DNA of 64,000 nucleotides from Polynucleobacter necessarius (GCF_900095215.1 NZ_LT606949.1:564708-628707), one strand, 5' to 3'. Numbered from the stretch's first letter, positions 42,794 through 51,521 are shown. Numbers and translations are program-made. Notes: generated from the sequence alone by a model not told the origin.

Positions 42794-44095
42794 TTATTTG
42801 TTCAGGTAGCGTCGGGAAATCGCTTCAATCGCAAAAGATCCAATTAGACCGACAACCAGGGCTACTCCACTACTTGGGGTCGTCTCCATTACATTGACGA
42901 ATAGAGTTGCAAACAAGCTTAGATTGATCGTAATCGCAGCCCATAGTGGCCACAGCTTGGCTCCCGTTTGCTTGCGCACCCGAATATGTCCATAGGTTAT
43001 TGCCGCATATACCACTAAAAAAGCAAGGCTGGCCATTTTGCCAACGACGTCGAGTGGAAATGCTAGCACTAGTGCTATCACGAAGATTGCCGATATGAAT
43101 AATGCGCGCAACTTGGTTTTTTTTAATACAGATTCACTGAGAGCTTTAGAGACCGATCGTTTATTCGCCATATCGGCGGCGATATTAGAGGCAGCGAAAA
43201 TGGTGGCATTGAGTGCGGCGGCACATACTAAGAGGGCGGATGTCCATATGATCACAAAGCCTGCTTTACGCGCTACGATTTGAGCGACCTGGGCCAGCAC
43301 ATGGCCGTTGTATGGCGCCATTTGAGCGGGCGTCAGTAGCAATATGGATGCGGTACTGAACAACATGTATGCAATGGTCACTAGGATCAGGGCTGAAAAC
43401 ATGGCTAGCGGTAATTCTTTTTGAGGCTCTTGCATTGCGTTGGAGGGGTTTTTCACAACACCAAAGCCTTGATAGTTGATGTACAAAATGCCGGTAGCAA
43501 TAGCGATGCCATTGATGGACCATTCTGTGACTCTGAAGACGCCAATATCGGCAACGCGTATACCTTCTACTGAAAAGAGCAGAAGGGCAATTGTCACAAA
43601 ATCAATCGCTAGAGTCTCCGCCTTGCCAACAATGCCGATGCCTAGTAAGTTGATGCCAGCATAAAGAATAACTATCCCGGCGCCAACCATTTTTGCTTCA
43701 AGAGGCGCTAAACTTTCCCCGATTAATGTGTTGGCGTATTCAGCAAAACCGGCTGCGTAGAGCGCGGCAGCAATAAGGTAGTCAATGTATTGGAATGTAT
43801 TGATTCCGCCGGAGATGACTCCCGGACCAAAGCTCATCACTGTGAAAGTGGCACCGCATCCACTACTAGGATAAGTGGCGCCTAATTTGGCATACGAATA
43901 GATGGAAAATGAGGCTGCTATGGCGCCCAGCAAAAAAGCCAGAGGAATATGTGAGCCAGCATGGGCGCTAGCCGTGCCAAGAAGGGAAAACAGCCCGGCA
44001 CCGATCATGCCGCCAACGCCCAAGGCGGTGGCCGAAAACAGGCCAATACCCTGGGTTTTCTTGCTCGAGGTTGCTTTAAGTAGGGCGGAATTCAA
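42794..44095 (-). CDS. APC superfamily amino acid permease
   Basis: A 433-residue protein with about twelve hydrophobic segments, beginning with the APC signature GLFSATALGVGGMIGAGLFS in helix 1, and INYQGFGVVKNPSNAMQEPQ in the loop of helix 6 to 7. It is an amino acid or polyamine transporter; the substrate is not predictable. TTG 44095 is the start. The frame is intact, notable because neighbouring transport and membrane genes are broken, and import of amino acids may remain useful to a host-dependent cell. Confidence 0.88.
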   Translation of the reverse strand: MNSALLKATSSKKTQGIGLFSATALGVGGMIGAGLFSLLGTASAHAGSHIPLAFLLGAIAASFSIYSYAKLGATYPSSGCGATFTVMSFGPGVISGGINTFQYIDYLIAAALYAAGFAEYANTLIGESLAPLEAKMVGAGIVILYAGINLLGIGIVGKAETLAIDFVTIALLLFSVEGIRVADIGVFRVTEWSINGIAIATGILYINYQGFGVVKNPSNAMQEPQKELPLAMFSALILVTIAYMLFSTASILLLTPAQMAPYNGHVLAQVAQIVARKAGFVIIWTSALLVCAAALNATIFAASNIAADMANKRSVSKALSESVLKKTKLRALFISAIFVIALVLAFPLDVVGKMASLAFLVVYAAITYGHIRVRKQTGAKLWPLWAAITINLSLFATLFVNVMETTPSSGVALVVGLIGSFAIEAISRRYLNK

Positions 44096-44550
44096 TGGGT
44101 ATCAGGTAAGGTGTATCGATGGGATCAATAATGGGGTAAATGAGTCTGATATCAAGACTCTACAGTGTGACTTTAAGCTATTTGGTGCCAAGGAAGGGTT
44201 TTTACAGGGTTGATTTGACGGGCTTGGCGGGGCGTTTGTGGAGTTCTCGTGGAACATGCTTGCTTAAGGGCTTAGGATTTCAACTCATTTCCGAAATACC
44301 AACTTGCATTATTTATAGCAGAAAATAGCCCTATCACCCCAATCCCGTCATTTTGGGTGCAATAAGCGTAAAACCACTAAAAATCGGGTTCCCTCGATAA
44401 ATATGTAGGGAATAATGTACAAAAATGCTGAAAACCAGAGAAATAGTGGTAGTGCATTGCACATGGGATATATTTATATGTGCAATAATGGAAACCGACC
44501 TAGCAAACTTGCTGGGGTTTTGTTGTATGGAGAGGTTGATAGGAGTAATC
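44096..44550. other. 455-bp intergenic region before the toxin-antitoxin-like pair
   Basis: No convincing gene on either strand. It holds the upstream region of the APC permease on the minus strand, an AT-rich stretch (44330-44420) and the dyad at 44456-44486. I looked for a direct repeat of the tRNA-Leu 3' end that would mark an island border; only a weak resemblance near 44190 was seen. Confidence 0.5.
44456..44486 (+). promoter_or_regulatory. Inverted repeat upstream of the toxin-antitoxin-like pair (candidate operator)
   Basis: ATTGCACAT and ATGTGCAAT form a perfect 9-bp dyad around a 13-bp AT-rich spacer, 64 bp before the ATG at 44551. Position and symmetry suit an autoregulatory operator; the binding protein is unknown. 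Confidence 0.45.
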
Positions 44551-45063
44551 ATGACTCAAAGTGACACTCTAATAGCATCTGGGCACTATATTGCTGATAT
44601 AGCACGCTCTAGTGAAGGTGCTACAGTTAGTATTCAATTTTTGAAGGCAGTTGATAATACCGTCAACGCTCTTTCAGGTCTTGCGCAGACATTAGACGGG
44701 TTAGATAAATTGATTAATACGTTTTTGGAATCACTTGATAATAAAGCCGTAGTTGAGTCTCAGTATATCGATCCAAATGATGAGGCTATTAATGCAACCA
44801 AAAAAGCAGCGCTTTCTTTGCAGGCATTTTTGGCAAAGTTGCTTAACAAAAAATCATCCATCGATAAATACAATCGACTAAAGGGCGATCATTGCGAATC
44901 TTTGCATGATGCCTATGATGATGCCATAACTGCCGTTGCTTCATTGGCGGAGTCCCTTGATGAAGCTCCTTTGAAAATTATTAAACATGATCTGGCTGCA
45001 GAGCCGCGCAATGATGCCATTTTTGAGTCGGTCACTGACTGGATAGCAGATTTGCGCAGGTAA
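44551..45063 (+). CDS. Hypothetical protein upstream of a RelE-like toxin remnant
   Basis: A 170-residue protein starting at ATG 44551 behind AGGAG (44542-44546), a good ribosome-binding site. It is rich in Ala, Leu, Asp and Ser and seems almost wholly helical (TVNALSGLAQTLDGLDKLIN; AVASLAESLDEAPLKIIKH). It has no signal peptide or membrane segment and no DNA-binding motif I can see. It ends one base before the ATG of the broken toxin gene, so the two were probably co-translated. By position it could be the antitoxin or a partner, but its length and sequence do not match antitoxin families I know. The frame is intact while the toxin is not. Confidence 0.6.
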   Translation: MTQSDTLIASGHYIADIARSSEGATVSIQFLKAVDNTVNALSGLAQTLDGLDKLINTFLESLDNKAVVESQYIDPNDEAINATKKAALSLQAFLAKLLNKKSSIDKYNRLKGDHCESLHDAYDDAITAVASLAESLDEAPLKIIKHDLAAEPRNDAIFESVTDWIADLRR

Positions 45064-45064
45064 T

Positions 45065-45363
45065 ATGACTGATGTTGCGGTTGGTGGGGTAGTAATAACT
45101 CGCTGGAGCAAATCAAAAAGATTTCATCGTGAATACGATGATCTCGAGTTCAATTAAAAGATTTGGTGGATCAAAAACTGCAGGATTTGGTATTGAACCC
45201 AAGGCCTCTAGGCCTTAAGTTTGAAAAATTGAAGGGCTATTCAAACCCAGATATTTACACTATCCACGTAAATGGAAACTATAAAATTTCGATGGAAATT
45301 CGCGGTTCATATGCTTGGTTAAGGCGAGCTGGAACCCATAACGAAATTGATAGGCAGCCTTAA
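45065..45363 (+). pseudogene. RelE/ParE-superfamily toxin, frameshifted
   Basis: ATG 45065 encodes MTDVAVGGVVITRWSKSKRF, then HREYDDLE, then a frameshift: FN and stop TAA. One base earlier or later the frame reads QLKDLVDQKLQDLVLNPRPL, FEKLKGYSNPDIYTIHVNGN, YKISMEIRG and LRRAGTHNEIDRQP. The beta-sheet core and the C-terminal RRxGTHxEID are typical of RelE/ParE-family toxins, which cleave mRNA on the ribosome or poison gyrase. Rejoined, it would be about 99 residues. One base lost near 45155 seems the only lesion. Confidence 0.72.
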
Positions 45364-45420
45364 ATCAAAGTCCTCCTAACTAAAGGTAAAGGGGCTTTTT
45401 TACTAACAATCCGCGCTTGG

Positions 45421-45567
45421 ATGAAAACGCAAAGTCCCATAGAGAATGGAAGCAAAAAGTGTGAAGTTTTTGTGGAGTCTTCACCAATTAAAGATTTCGC
45501 CCTATATACATCAATGGTTTCAGGGTCTTTAAAGTTGGAAAATTTACCCAAGGAAATAGCCCGATAA
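45421..45567 (+). CDS. Short ORF of unknown function (48 aa)
   Basis: ATG 45421 opens 48 codons ending in the left arm of the inverted repeat at 45553-45599. The frame is open 17 codons further upstream without a start. I see no ribosome-binding site and do not recognise it. It may be a remnant of an inserted gene next to tRNA-Leu. Confidence 0.2.
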   Translation: MKTQSPIENGSKKCEVFVESSPIKDFALYTSMVSGSLKLENLPKEIAR

Positions 45568-45599
45568 GCATTATAGAATAAGACTTATCGGGCTATTTC
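45553..45599. terminator. 16-bp perfect inverted repeat at the tRNA-Leu 3' end, probable terminator
   Basis: GAAATAGCCCGATAAG (45553-45568) and CTTATCGGGCTATTTC (45584-45599) form a perfect 16-bp stem with a 15-base loop, one base from the tRNA 3' end. Read on the minus strand it follows the tRNA and ends TTTCC, which suits termination. Confidence 0.65.
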
Positions 45600-45600
45600 G

Positions 45601-45687
45601 TGGTGGCCAGGAATGGACTCGAACCCCCACAACCTTACGATCGTCAGCACCTGAAGCTGGTTCGTCTACCAATTTCGCCACCTGGGC
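45601..45687 (-). tRNA. tRNA-Leu (anticodon CAG)
   Basis: 87 nt with a long variable arm and an encoded CCA end. The minus strand gives GCCCAGGTGGCGAAATTGG at the 5' end, the anticodon loop TTCAGGT (CAG, reading CTG), the T-loop TTCGAGT and a 3' CCTGGCC-ACCA. TATAAT (45696-45701) lies just upstream as a -10. Oddities: a C-C mismatch at 2:71 of the acceptor stem, C-A at the top of the anticodon stem, and a weak T-stem (GGGGG against CCATT). These may reflect decay or a drifted tRNA. Confidence 0.88.
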
Positions 45688-45844
45688 ATACCTTTATTAT
45701 AGAGGGATTGGCATTTCTAGGCCATTTCTGTCCCCATTTGGCTTTCTCCCTTCAGACTTGGCGGTTTGATACAGTAGCCTTATTCATAACAAAAATAGAT
45801 ATCACTAGAGATATAGACGGTGCATGTATTGCCGAAGGAATTAA

Positions 45845-48214
45845 ATGCGTAAAGCAAAAAACTTGATGCCACCCGAGACTGACCGTTTTGGGACAGTTCA
45901 GGGGCATCGAGATGGATTTGGATTTGTCATTCCCGATGATGGTAGTGAAGATATCTTTCTAGCAGAAAGAGAAATGTCGCGCGTCATGCATGGCGACAGA
46001 GTCAATGTCAGAGTTCTAGGTACGGATCGTCGTGGCCGTCCAGAGGGTCAAATTGTTGAAGTTGTTCTGCATGCCAATAAGGTGGTTATCGGCCGTCTTC
46101 TAAATGAGAATGGCGTTTTGATTGTCGCGCCTGAAGATAAGCGTATCGGCCACGATATTTTGATCCCGCCTAAAGCGCAAGGGAATGCGAAATTAGGACA
46201 GGTTGTTAGTGTTGAGATTATTGATTATCCAGATAGTTATCGCCAAGCTGTTGGTCGCGTAGTTGAGGTCTTGGGCGAAATCGATGATCCCGGTATGGAA
46301 ATTGAAATCGCCGTTCGTAAGTACGGTGTACCTCATGAGTTTTCTGCCGCCGCTCTTAAAGAAGCTGCAGCTTTGCCAGATTCAGTGCAACAAGCCGATC
46401 TAGAGGGCCGAGTTGATTTGCGCGATGTGCCTTTGGTAACTATTGACGGTGCTGATGCACGAGACTTTGATGATGCCGTCTATTGCGAACCCGTGATGTA
46501 CGGCAAAACCAAGGCTTGGCGCTTGATTGTGGCTATCGCCGACGTGTCTCATTACGTTAAGCCAGGACAGCCACTGGATGATGAGGGCTTATTGCGCGCC
46601 ACTTCGGTCTATTTCCCAAGACGGGTTATTCCGATGCTGCCTGAAAAGATCTCGAATGGTCTTTGCTCGCTCAATCCCGGGGTGGACCGTCTGTGTATGG
46701 TTTGCGATTCAGTTGTAGATAACAGCGGTATTGTTTTAGCGTATCAGTTTTATCCAGCGGTAATGCACTCTGCTCAACGCTTTACCTATGACGATGTGTG
46801 GGAAATTCTTTCCAACCGTCAAGGTCCTGAGACAACACGTTTCGCTCAGTTCCGTCCATTGCTCACAAATCTTTACTCGCTTTATAAGATCCTATTTGCC
46901 GCTCGTGAGAAGCGGGGCGCAATCGAGTTCGAAACTACTGAGACTCAAATCATTAGTAATGAGCTTGGCAAGATTTTGCGCATTGAGCCACGCATTCGCA
47001 ATGACGCTCACCGCTTAATTGAAGAATGCATGTTGACCGCGAATGTTTGTGCTGCGGATTTTATAGATAAAAATAAACATCTCAGCCTGTATCGAGTTCA
47101 TGGCGAGCCATCAGAGGAGAAGTTGGTTACCTTGCGCCAAGTGTTGAGAACTTCTGGGCTTTCATTGGGCGGTGGCGAAAAGCCTAAGCCACGCGACTTT
47201 GCAAAACTGATTCGTGAAATCAAGGATCGTCCCGACGCTAATATGCTTCAATCCGTCGTTTTACGCGCCATGCAGCAGGCGATGTATCAGCCAGATAACG
47301 AGGGCCACTTTGGCTTAGCTTATCCAGCGTATTCGCATTTCACAAGCCCGATTCGCCGCTACCCTGACTTGCTCACGCATCGGGTGATTAAATCGATTCT
47401 CCAGAAAAAGCCTTACGTGCCAGTATTGCCGCCTAAGGTGCCTCTTAATTTGACTCTGCCACGAAAAGGCAAAGGTCGTGAGAATGCAGTTAATGCCAAG
47501 AAATCTCAGAGCGACGCAAAAGCAGGTGTAACCAAGGGTTCTAAAACACCTAAAGGTGCAAACGCTGCTTTACCAATCTGGGGTCAATTGGGTGTTCACT
47601 GCTCATCTAACGAGCGCCGTTCGGATGAAGCCTCTCGAGATGTCGAGGCATGGCTTAAGTGTTACTACATACGCGATCATTTAGGTCAAGAATATGCGGG
47701 AACAGTAACCGGTGTAGCGAACTTTGGATTATTTATTCAGCTAGACAATCTCTTCGTTGAAGGCATGGTTCATATTACTGAGCTTGGCGGAGATTATTTT
47801 CAGTTTGATGAAGCGCGCCAAGAGTTACGTGGTGAACGTACAGGTATTCGTTATCGCTTAGGTGATCGTGTGCATGTATTGGTTAGTCGTGTTGACTTAG
47901 ATGCGCGCAAGATCGAATTCAGTTTAGTTAAATCTGTTGGCGCAGAGCCGGGGGGATTCTCAAATCGCCGTCAATTATTCCTAGCAACCGACACTGGTAG
48001 GTCGAATAAAAAAGCGGCTTCGCAAAAAAGCCGACCTGATAGCAAGGTTCCACAAAAGCCTAGTGGTATCAATGTGAATGCCGCGAAATCTGCTGGTACC
48101 CTGAGCGCCAACCAATCGAAGAGCAAAGCTGCGCGTAAAAGCGGTAATGCCAGCAAGCCCGGAAGATCTGTTGGTAAGCCTCCAGTTCGTAGCACTAAAG
48201 CGCGTCGCAAATAA
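45845..48214 (+). CDS. rnr: Ribonuclease R
   Basis: A 789-residue 3'-5' exoribonuclease. Cold-shock domains near the start (GTVQGHRDGFGFVIPDDGSE), then the RNB catalytic domain with VTIDGADARDFDDAVYCE (metal-binding aspartates near 195-206) and YSHFTSPIRRYPDLLTHR near 497, an S1 domain (YAGTVTGVANFGLFIQLDNL) near 618 and a Lys/Ser-rich tail (after about 715). An insertion rich in Lys and Ala (about 530-575) sits inside the C-terminal part of RNB. RNase R degrades structured RNA and defective rRNA. AAGGA precedes ATG 45845. It is followed by rlmB, a usual pair. Confidence 0.96.
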   Translation: MRKAKNLMPPETDRFGTVQGHRDGFGFVIPDDGSEDIFLAEREMSRVMHGDRVNVRVLGTDRRGRPEGQIVEVVLHANKVVIGRLLNENGVLIVAPEDKRIGHDILIPPKAQGNAKLGQVVSVEIIDYPDSYRQAVGRVVEVLGEIDDPGMEIEIAVRKYGVPHEFSAAALKEAAALPDSVQQADLEGRVDLRDVPLVTIDGADARDFDDAVYCEPVMYGKTKAWRLIVAIADVSHYVKPGQPLDDEGLLRATSVYFPRRVIPMLPEKISNGLCSLNPGVDRLCMVCDSVVDNSGIVLAYQFYPAVMHSAQRFTYDDVWEILSNRQGPETTRFAQFRPLLTNLYSLYKILFAAREKRGAIEFETTETQIISNELGKILRIEPRIRNDAHRLIEECMLTANVCAADFIDKNKHLSLYRVHGEPSEEKLVTLRQVLRTSGLSLGGGEKPKPRDFAKLIREIKDRPDANMLQSVVLRAMQQAMYQPDNEGHFGLAYPAYSHFTSPIRRYPDLLTHRVIKSILQKKPYVPVLPPKVPLNLTLPRKGKGRENAVNAKKSQSDAKAGVTKGSKTPKGANAALPIWGQLGVHCSSNERRSDEASRDVEAWLKCYYIRDHLGQEYAGTVTGVANFGLFIQLDNLFVEGMVHITELGGDYFQFDEARQELRGERTGIRYRLGDRVHVLVSRVDLDARKIEFSLVKSVGAEPGGFSNRRQLFLATDTGRSNKKAASQKSRPDSKVPQKPSGINVNAAKSAGTLSANQSKSKAARKSGNASKPGRSVGKPPVRSTKARRK

Positions 48215-48235
48215 AGATTGAGTTAGAGAAATAAG

Positions 48236-49003
48236 ATGAAGCAAATATTAGTTGGTTTTCATGCGGTCCAAGCGCGTTTACGTGTAGACCCGGATAGTGT
48301 GAAGTCGGTGTACTTCGATCCCAGTCGTCACGACCGTCGCATGGGGGATTTCTTAAAACAGGCTGAAGAAATTTTGGGTGAGCGTCTTCATGCAGCTGAT
48401 GCGGAGCGCTTGCATAAGCTAACAGGGCATGACCGTCACCAAGGTGTTGTCGCTTTGGCTGAAAAAATGACCATCGCGCGCACTATCACTGAGGTGGTTG
48501 AGGATGTCAAGGGTGCTCAAAAGAAGCCTTTGTTCCTGGTATTGGATGGCGTGACTGATCCTCATAACTTTGGCGCCTGCCTTCGGGTTGCTGATGGCGC
48601 TGGCGTAGATGCGGTAGTCATTCCAAAAGACCGTTCGGCGTCAATTAATGCCACCGTCAGTAAAGTGTCTAGTGGCGCTTCTGAAGTAATGCGAGTGATT
48701 ACCGTTACCAATCTTGTGCGTAGTATGAAAGAAATGCAAGAGGCGGGTGTTTGGTTAATTGGTACTGATGATGAGGCGACAAAATCGATTTATGACATTG
48801 ATCTCACTGGTTCTATCGGTATTGTGATGGGGGCTGAAGGCGAGGGAATGCGCCGTCTTACAAAAGAGAACTGTGATGAGCTCGTGCGCATCCCGATGCA
48901 GGGCGTTGTTTCTAGTTTGAATGTATCAGTAGCAAGTGGCGTATGCTTATATGAGGCATTAAGACAGCGCTTAGCCAAAACGGCCAACAAAGCTGCCAAG
49001 TAA
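48236..49003 (+). CDS. rlmB: 23S rRNA (guanosine-2251-2'-O)-methyltransferase RlmB
   Basis: A 255-residue SPOUT enzyme. An N-terminal substrate-binding domain (LVGFHAVQARLRVDPDSV; AERLHKLTGHDRHQGVVAL) precedes the three SpoU motifs: LDGVTDPHNFGACLRVADGA, GIVMGAEGEGMRRL, and IPMQGVVSSLNVSVASG. It methylates G2251 in the ribosomal P-loop. It lies 21 bp after rnr, as in E. coli. Confidence 0.96.
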   Translation: MKQILVGFHAVQARLRVDPDSVKSVYFDPSRHDRRMGDFLKQAEEILGERLHAADAERLHKLTGHDRHQGVVALAEKMTIARTITEVVEDVKGAQKKPLFLVLDGVTDPHNFGACLRVADGAGVDAVVIPKDRSASINATVSKVSSGASEVMRVITVTNLVRSMKEMQEAGVWLIGTDDEATKSIYDIDLTGSIGIVMGAEGEGMRRLTKENCDELVRIPMQGVVSSLNVSVASGVCLYEALRQRLAKTANKAAK

Positions 49004-49018
49004 AACAAGGAGCTTCAT

Positions 49019-49204
49019 ATGAAATGCAATATAGGACACAACGATCGCGTTCTGCGCATGACGGTCGGCGTTACGCTAATGGGATTAGCGGGCTTTGTGA
49101 TTACCGGCCCCTGGGCTTGGATTGTGGTTATTCCTTTGCTAACGGGAAGGATTGGTAATTGTCCGGCTTACTCGATGCTTGGTATCAATACAGCCAAGAA
49201 GTAA
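49019..49204 (+). CDS. DUF2892 (YgaP-like) small membrane protein
   Basis: A 61-residue protein: MKCNIGHNDRVLRMTVGVTL, then two hydrophobic segments (LMGLAGFVITGPW and WIVVIPLLTGRI) and the conserved NCPAYSMLGINT. This is the DUF2892 transmembrane domain found alone or attached to rhodanese domains. Function unknown. It follows rlmB with AAGGAGC as ribosome-binding site and abuts tal on the other strand. Confidence 0.85.
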   Translation: MKCNIGHNDRVLRMTVGVTLMGLAGFVITGPWAWIVVIPLLTGRIGNCPAYSMLGINTAKK

Positions 49205-50161
49205 TTATTTGGCCAATAGTGTTTCTAGCTTCTCGGTATCTACACAGAAGTTTCGAATGCCTTCGGACAATTTCTCGGTTGCCATGGCATCGTTATTGAG
49301 CTGCAGGCGGAAGCTGGATTCATCGAGCTTTAAGGGTGCAATACCTTCGGCTTGAGCCTGTGCGGCATTGAGTTTTAGCTCAACAGGTGCATTGCTGTTT
49401 TGGAGTTCAGCCAGTAATTCTGGGCTAATGGTTAAGAGGTCACAACCAGCCAACTCTAGAATTTGACTGGTATTTCTGAAGCTCGCTCCCATGATCTCGG
49501 TTGGGATGCCAAAGTGCTTGTAGTAATGAAATATTCGCTTAACGGAAGTCACGCCAGGATCATTTGCTCCCCCATTCGCGCTATCGTTCCAATTGGCACC
49601 TATCTTGGCCTTATGCCAATCGGTAATACGGCCCACAAATGGAGAAATGAGTTTGGCGTTAGCGGCGCCGCATGCCGCAGCTTGGACGAGCGAGCAGAGT
49701 AGTGTCATATTGCAATGAATACCTTCGGTTTCCAGTGCTTTTGCAGCAGCGATTCCTTCCCAGGTACCAGCTAGCTTAATCAGAATGCGTTTGCGATCAA
49801 TGTCATGAGATTCGTATAGAGTAATTAAATGCTTTGCTTTGGCGATCGTACCTTTGGTGTCAAAAGAGAGTCTGGCATCCACTTCCGTAGAAATACGCCC
49901 TGGAACAATTTTCAAGATCTCTAAGCCAAATGCCACGAGGATGTAATCTACCAGGTCAGTTGGACTCATGCGGGGATGTGCCGTTTTTACGGATTGCACT
50001 AAATCCTGGTAATGGCTTTGCTGGGCAGCCTTCAAGATAAGCGAGGGGTTGGTAGTGGCATCTTGTGGTTGAAAGGCCTGCATGCGCTCAAAATCGCCTG
50101 TATCGGCGACTACTGTGGTGAGTTTCTTTAGTTGGCTGAGTGCTGAGCTTGGGTTGTTCAT
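49205..50161 (-). CDS. tal: Transaldolase
   Basis: A 318-residue protein from ATG 50161; TTG 50173 would add four residues. The signature [13 protein letters not shown] is near residue 35, and the Schiff-base lysine lies in [12 protein letters not shown] near 130. [20 protein letters not shown] and [13 protein letters not shown] are also present. Transaldolase links the pentose phosphate pathway to glycolysis. It is divergent from rpiA, another non-oxidative pentose phosphate gene, so the two may be co-controlled. Confidence 0.96.
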   Translation of the reverse strand: MNNPSSALSQLKKLTTVVADTGDFERMQAFQPQDATTNPSLILKAAQQSHYQDLVQSVKTAHPRMSPTDLVDYILVAFGLEILKIVPGRISTEVDARLSFDTKGTIAKAKHLITLYESHDIDRKRILIKLAGTWEGIAAAKALETEGIHCNMTLLCSLVQAAACGAANAKLISPFVGRITDWHKAKIGANWNDSANGGANDPGVTSVKRIFHYYKHFGIPTEIMGASFRNTSQILELAGCDLLTISPELLAELQNSNAPVELKLNAAQAQAEGIAPLKLDESSFRLQLNNDAMATEKLSEGIRNFCVDTEKLETLLAK

Positions 50162-50254
50162 AAGGGGATTCAAGGTTCTAAAGTGGTTATTAGATGATTA
50201 TCATATGATAGATGGATTAATTACTCCCCTTTGGTAAAGGCGTTTAGTAGCAAT

Positions 50255-50965
50255 ATGAATCAAGATCAATTAAAGCAACTGGTGGGTGAGGCGGCACGAG
50301 ATGAGGTGCTCAAGTTTCCCTCTGGACAAGTTTTGGGTGTAGGTACAGGTTCGACTGCTAACTGCTTTATTGATGCGCTATCCCCCCATAAGGATTATTT
50401 TGCGGGCACCGTATCAAGCTCTAATGCGACAACAGAGCGTTTGTTGAAGCATGGTTTTAAAGTGCTGAATCCGAATGATGTCCAAGGTTTGCCTGCCTAC
50501 GTAGATGGTGCTGATGAAATCGATCCAGCTGGTCATATGATCAAAGGGGGCGGCGGAGCACTCACCAGGGAAAAAATTATTGCCTCCATGGCAAATCAAT
50601 TTATTTGTATCTGTGATGCATCAAAACAGGTATTAGTGTTAGGTAACTTTGCGTTGCCGGTAGAAATTATTCCACTTGCGCAAGGCGCCGTTAGTCGTGA
50701 GTTGGAAAAGTTCGGCGGTAAGGTGAGTCTGCGTCTTGCAAAAAATACTCGCGCCGACCTGAATCAAACCGCTAGCGAACCATTTGTAACCGATAACGGT
50801 GGATGGCTCTTGGATGTGGCGGGGCTCAAAATTACCAACCCCATTCAGATGGAAGCGCAAATCAATCAAATTGCCGGCGTGATTACCGTTGGCTTATTTG
50901 CTAAAGAAAAAGCCAATATCTTATTAGTTAGCAATGCCGCTGGTGTTGAGCGTATTGCCTTCTAA
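50255..50965 (+). CDS. rpiA: Ribose-5-phosphate isomerase A
   Basis: A 236-residue protein from ATG 50255 (MNQDQLKQLVGEAARDEV). The motifs GVGTGSTANCFIDAL, YVDGADEIDPAGHMIKGGGG (catalytic Asp) and ALTREKIIASMA are intact, as is the late GVITVGLFAKEKANILL. The enzyme interconverts ribose-5-phosphate and ribulose-5-phosphate. TTG 50231 is an alternative start. Confidence 0.96.
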   Translation: MNQDQLKQLVGEAARDEVLKFPSGQVLGVGTGSTANCFIDALSPHKDYFAGTVSSSNATTERLLKHGFKVLNPNDVQGLPAYVDGADEIDPAGHMIKGGGGALTREKIIASMANQFICICDASKQVLVLGNFALPVEIIPLAQGAVSRELEKFGGKVSLRLAKNTRADLNQTASEPFVTDNGGWLLDVAGLKITNPIQMEAQINQIAGVITVGLFAKEKANILLVSNAAGVERIAF

Positions 50966-50993
50966 TGATTGGTTAATCAATGGTTGAGATATT

Positions 50994-51025
50994 AAAAAAC
51001 CCGACGGGGTATGCCCATCGGGTTT
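50994..51025. terminator. Bidirectional terminator between rpiA and the minus-strand sRNA
   Basis: AAACCCGA pairs with TCGGGTTT around an inner GGGG/CCC element. On the minus strand it ends in six T (50994-50999), a textbook terminator; on the plus strand it ends TTTGTTTG. Confidence 0.85.
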
Positions 51026-51151
51026 GTTTGCCATGGTCTCCATGGCACAGGCTCTCGGAAGGTGTTTAGTTCCTTAGCCTATAAGCGCATAGATGCACTT
51101 ATTTAGAGTGGCTTTCGCCAATGTAGTGGGACACCATAACTGTCTCACCAC
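50994..51151 (-). ncRNA. Candidate small regulatory RNA with own promoter and terminator
   Basis: On the minus strand a near-perfect promoter is followed by about 158 nt without an ORF and a strong terminator ending in six T. Several local hairpins appear: GTGG..GACA / TGTC..CCAC near the 5' end, GGCGAAAGCC (GAAA tetraloop), and a perfect TGCCATGG-AGA-CCATGGCA stem-loop (51029-51047) before the terminator. It is not a tRNA, SRP RNA, RNase P RNA or tmRNA by the signatures I know, and the ends do not pair as in 6S RNA. Hfq is encoded in this window, so an Hfq-type sRNA is possible. Targets unknown. Confidence 0.65.
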
Positions 51152-51157
51152 GACTTC

Positions 51158-51186
51158 ATCCTATGCCTCTGATTTTGGCTTGTCAA
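51158..51186 (-). promoter_or_regulatory. Consensus sigma-70 promoter for the sRNA
   Basis: On the minus strand TTGACA (51181-51186), 17 bp, TAGGAT (51158-51163): the -35 is perfect and the -10 matches four of six. It lies 37 bp after the yggX stop and points away from any gene. Confidence 0.8.
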
Positions 51187-51222
51187 CGCCTCAAGTCATA
51201 AATAAATCAATATTTTTGAAAT

Positions 51223-51498
51223 TTATTCCACCGGAGGTGGCACGTAACCTTGGGCGGTGTCGGCACCGCCTTCAAAGAAATGCTTTTCTACTTGTTTTAA
51301 GAGGTATTGACGCGCACGAGGGTCTGCCATATTGAGGCGATTTTCATTAATGAGCATCGTTTGCTGCTTTAACCAAGCGGCCCAAGCCTCTTTGGAGACT
51401 TGATTCCAAATCTTTTTACCAAGCTCGCCAGGAAGGGGCGCGAAATCCATTCCTTCTGCCTCTTTGTTGAGTTTGATGCATTGAACCATGCGTGCCAT
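51223..51498 (-). CDS. yggX: Probable Fe(2+)-trafficking protein (YggX family)
   Basis: A 91-residue protein starting [20 protein letters not shown], with [20 protein letters not shown] and LPGELG-type features, the usual length and composition of YggX. It protects iron-sulfur enzymes against oxidative damage. The gene lies 23 bp after argA on the same strand. Confidence 0.94.
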   Translation of the reverse strand: MARMVQCIKLNKEAEGMDFAPLPGELGKKIWNQVSKEAWAAWLKQQTMLINENRLNMADPRARQYLLKQVEKHFFEGGADTAQGYVPPPVE

Positions 51499-51521
51499 CT
51501 GTAATGCCTTTCTAAGATTGC

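Noticed and set aside
44180-44210. Possible attachment-site copy of the tRNA-Leu 3' end
   Set aside because: TTGGTGCCAAGGAAGGG only loosely resembles the tRNA end with an indel and several mismatches; chance cannot be excluded.
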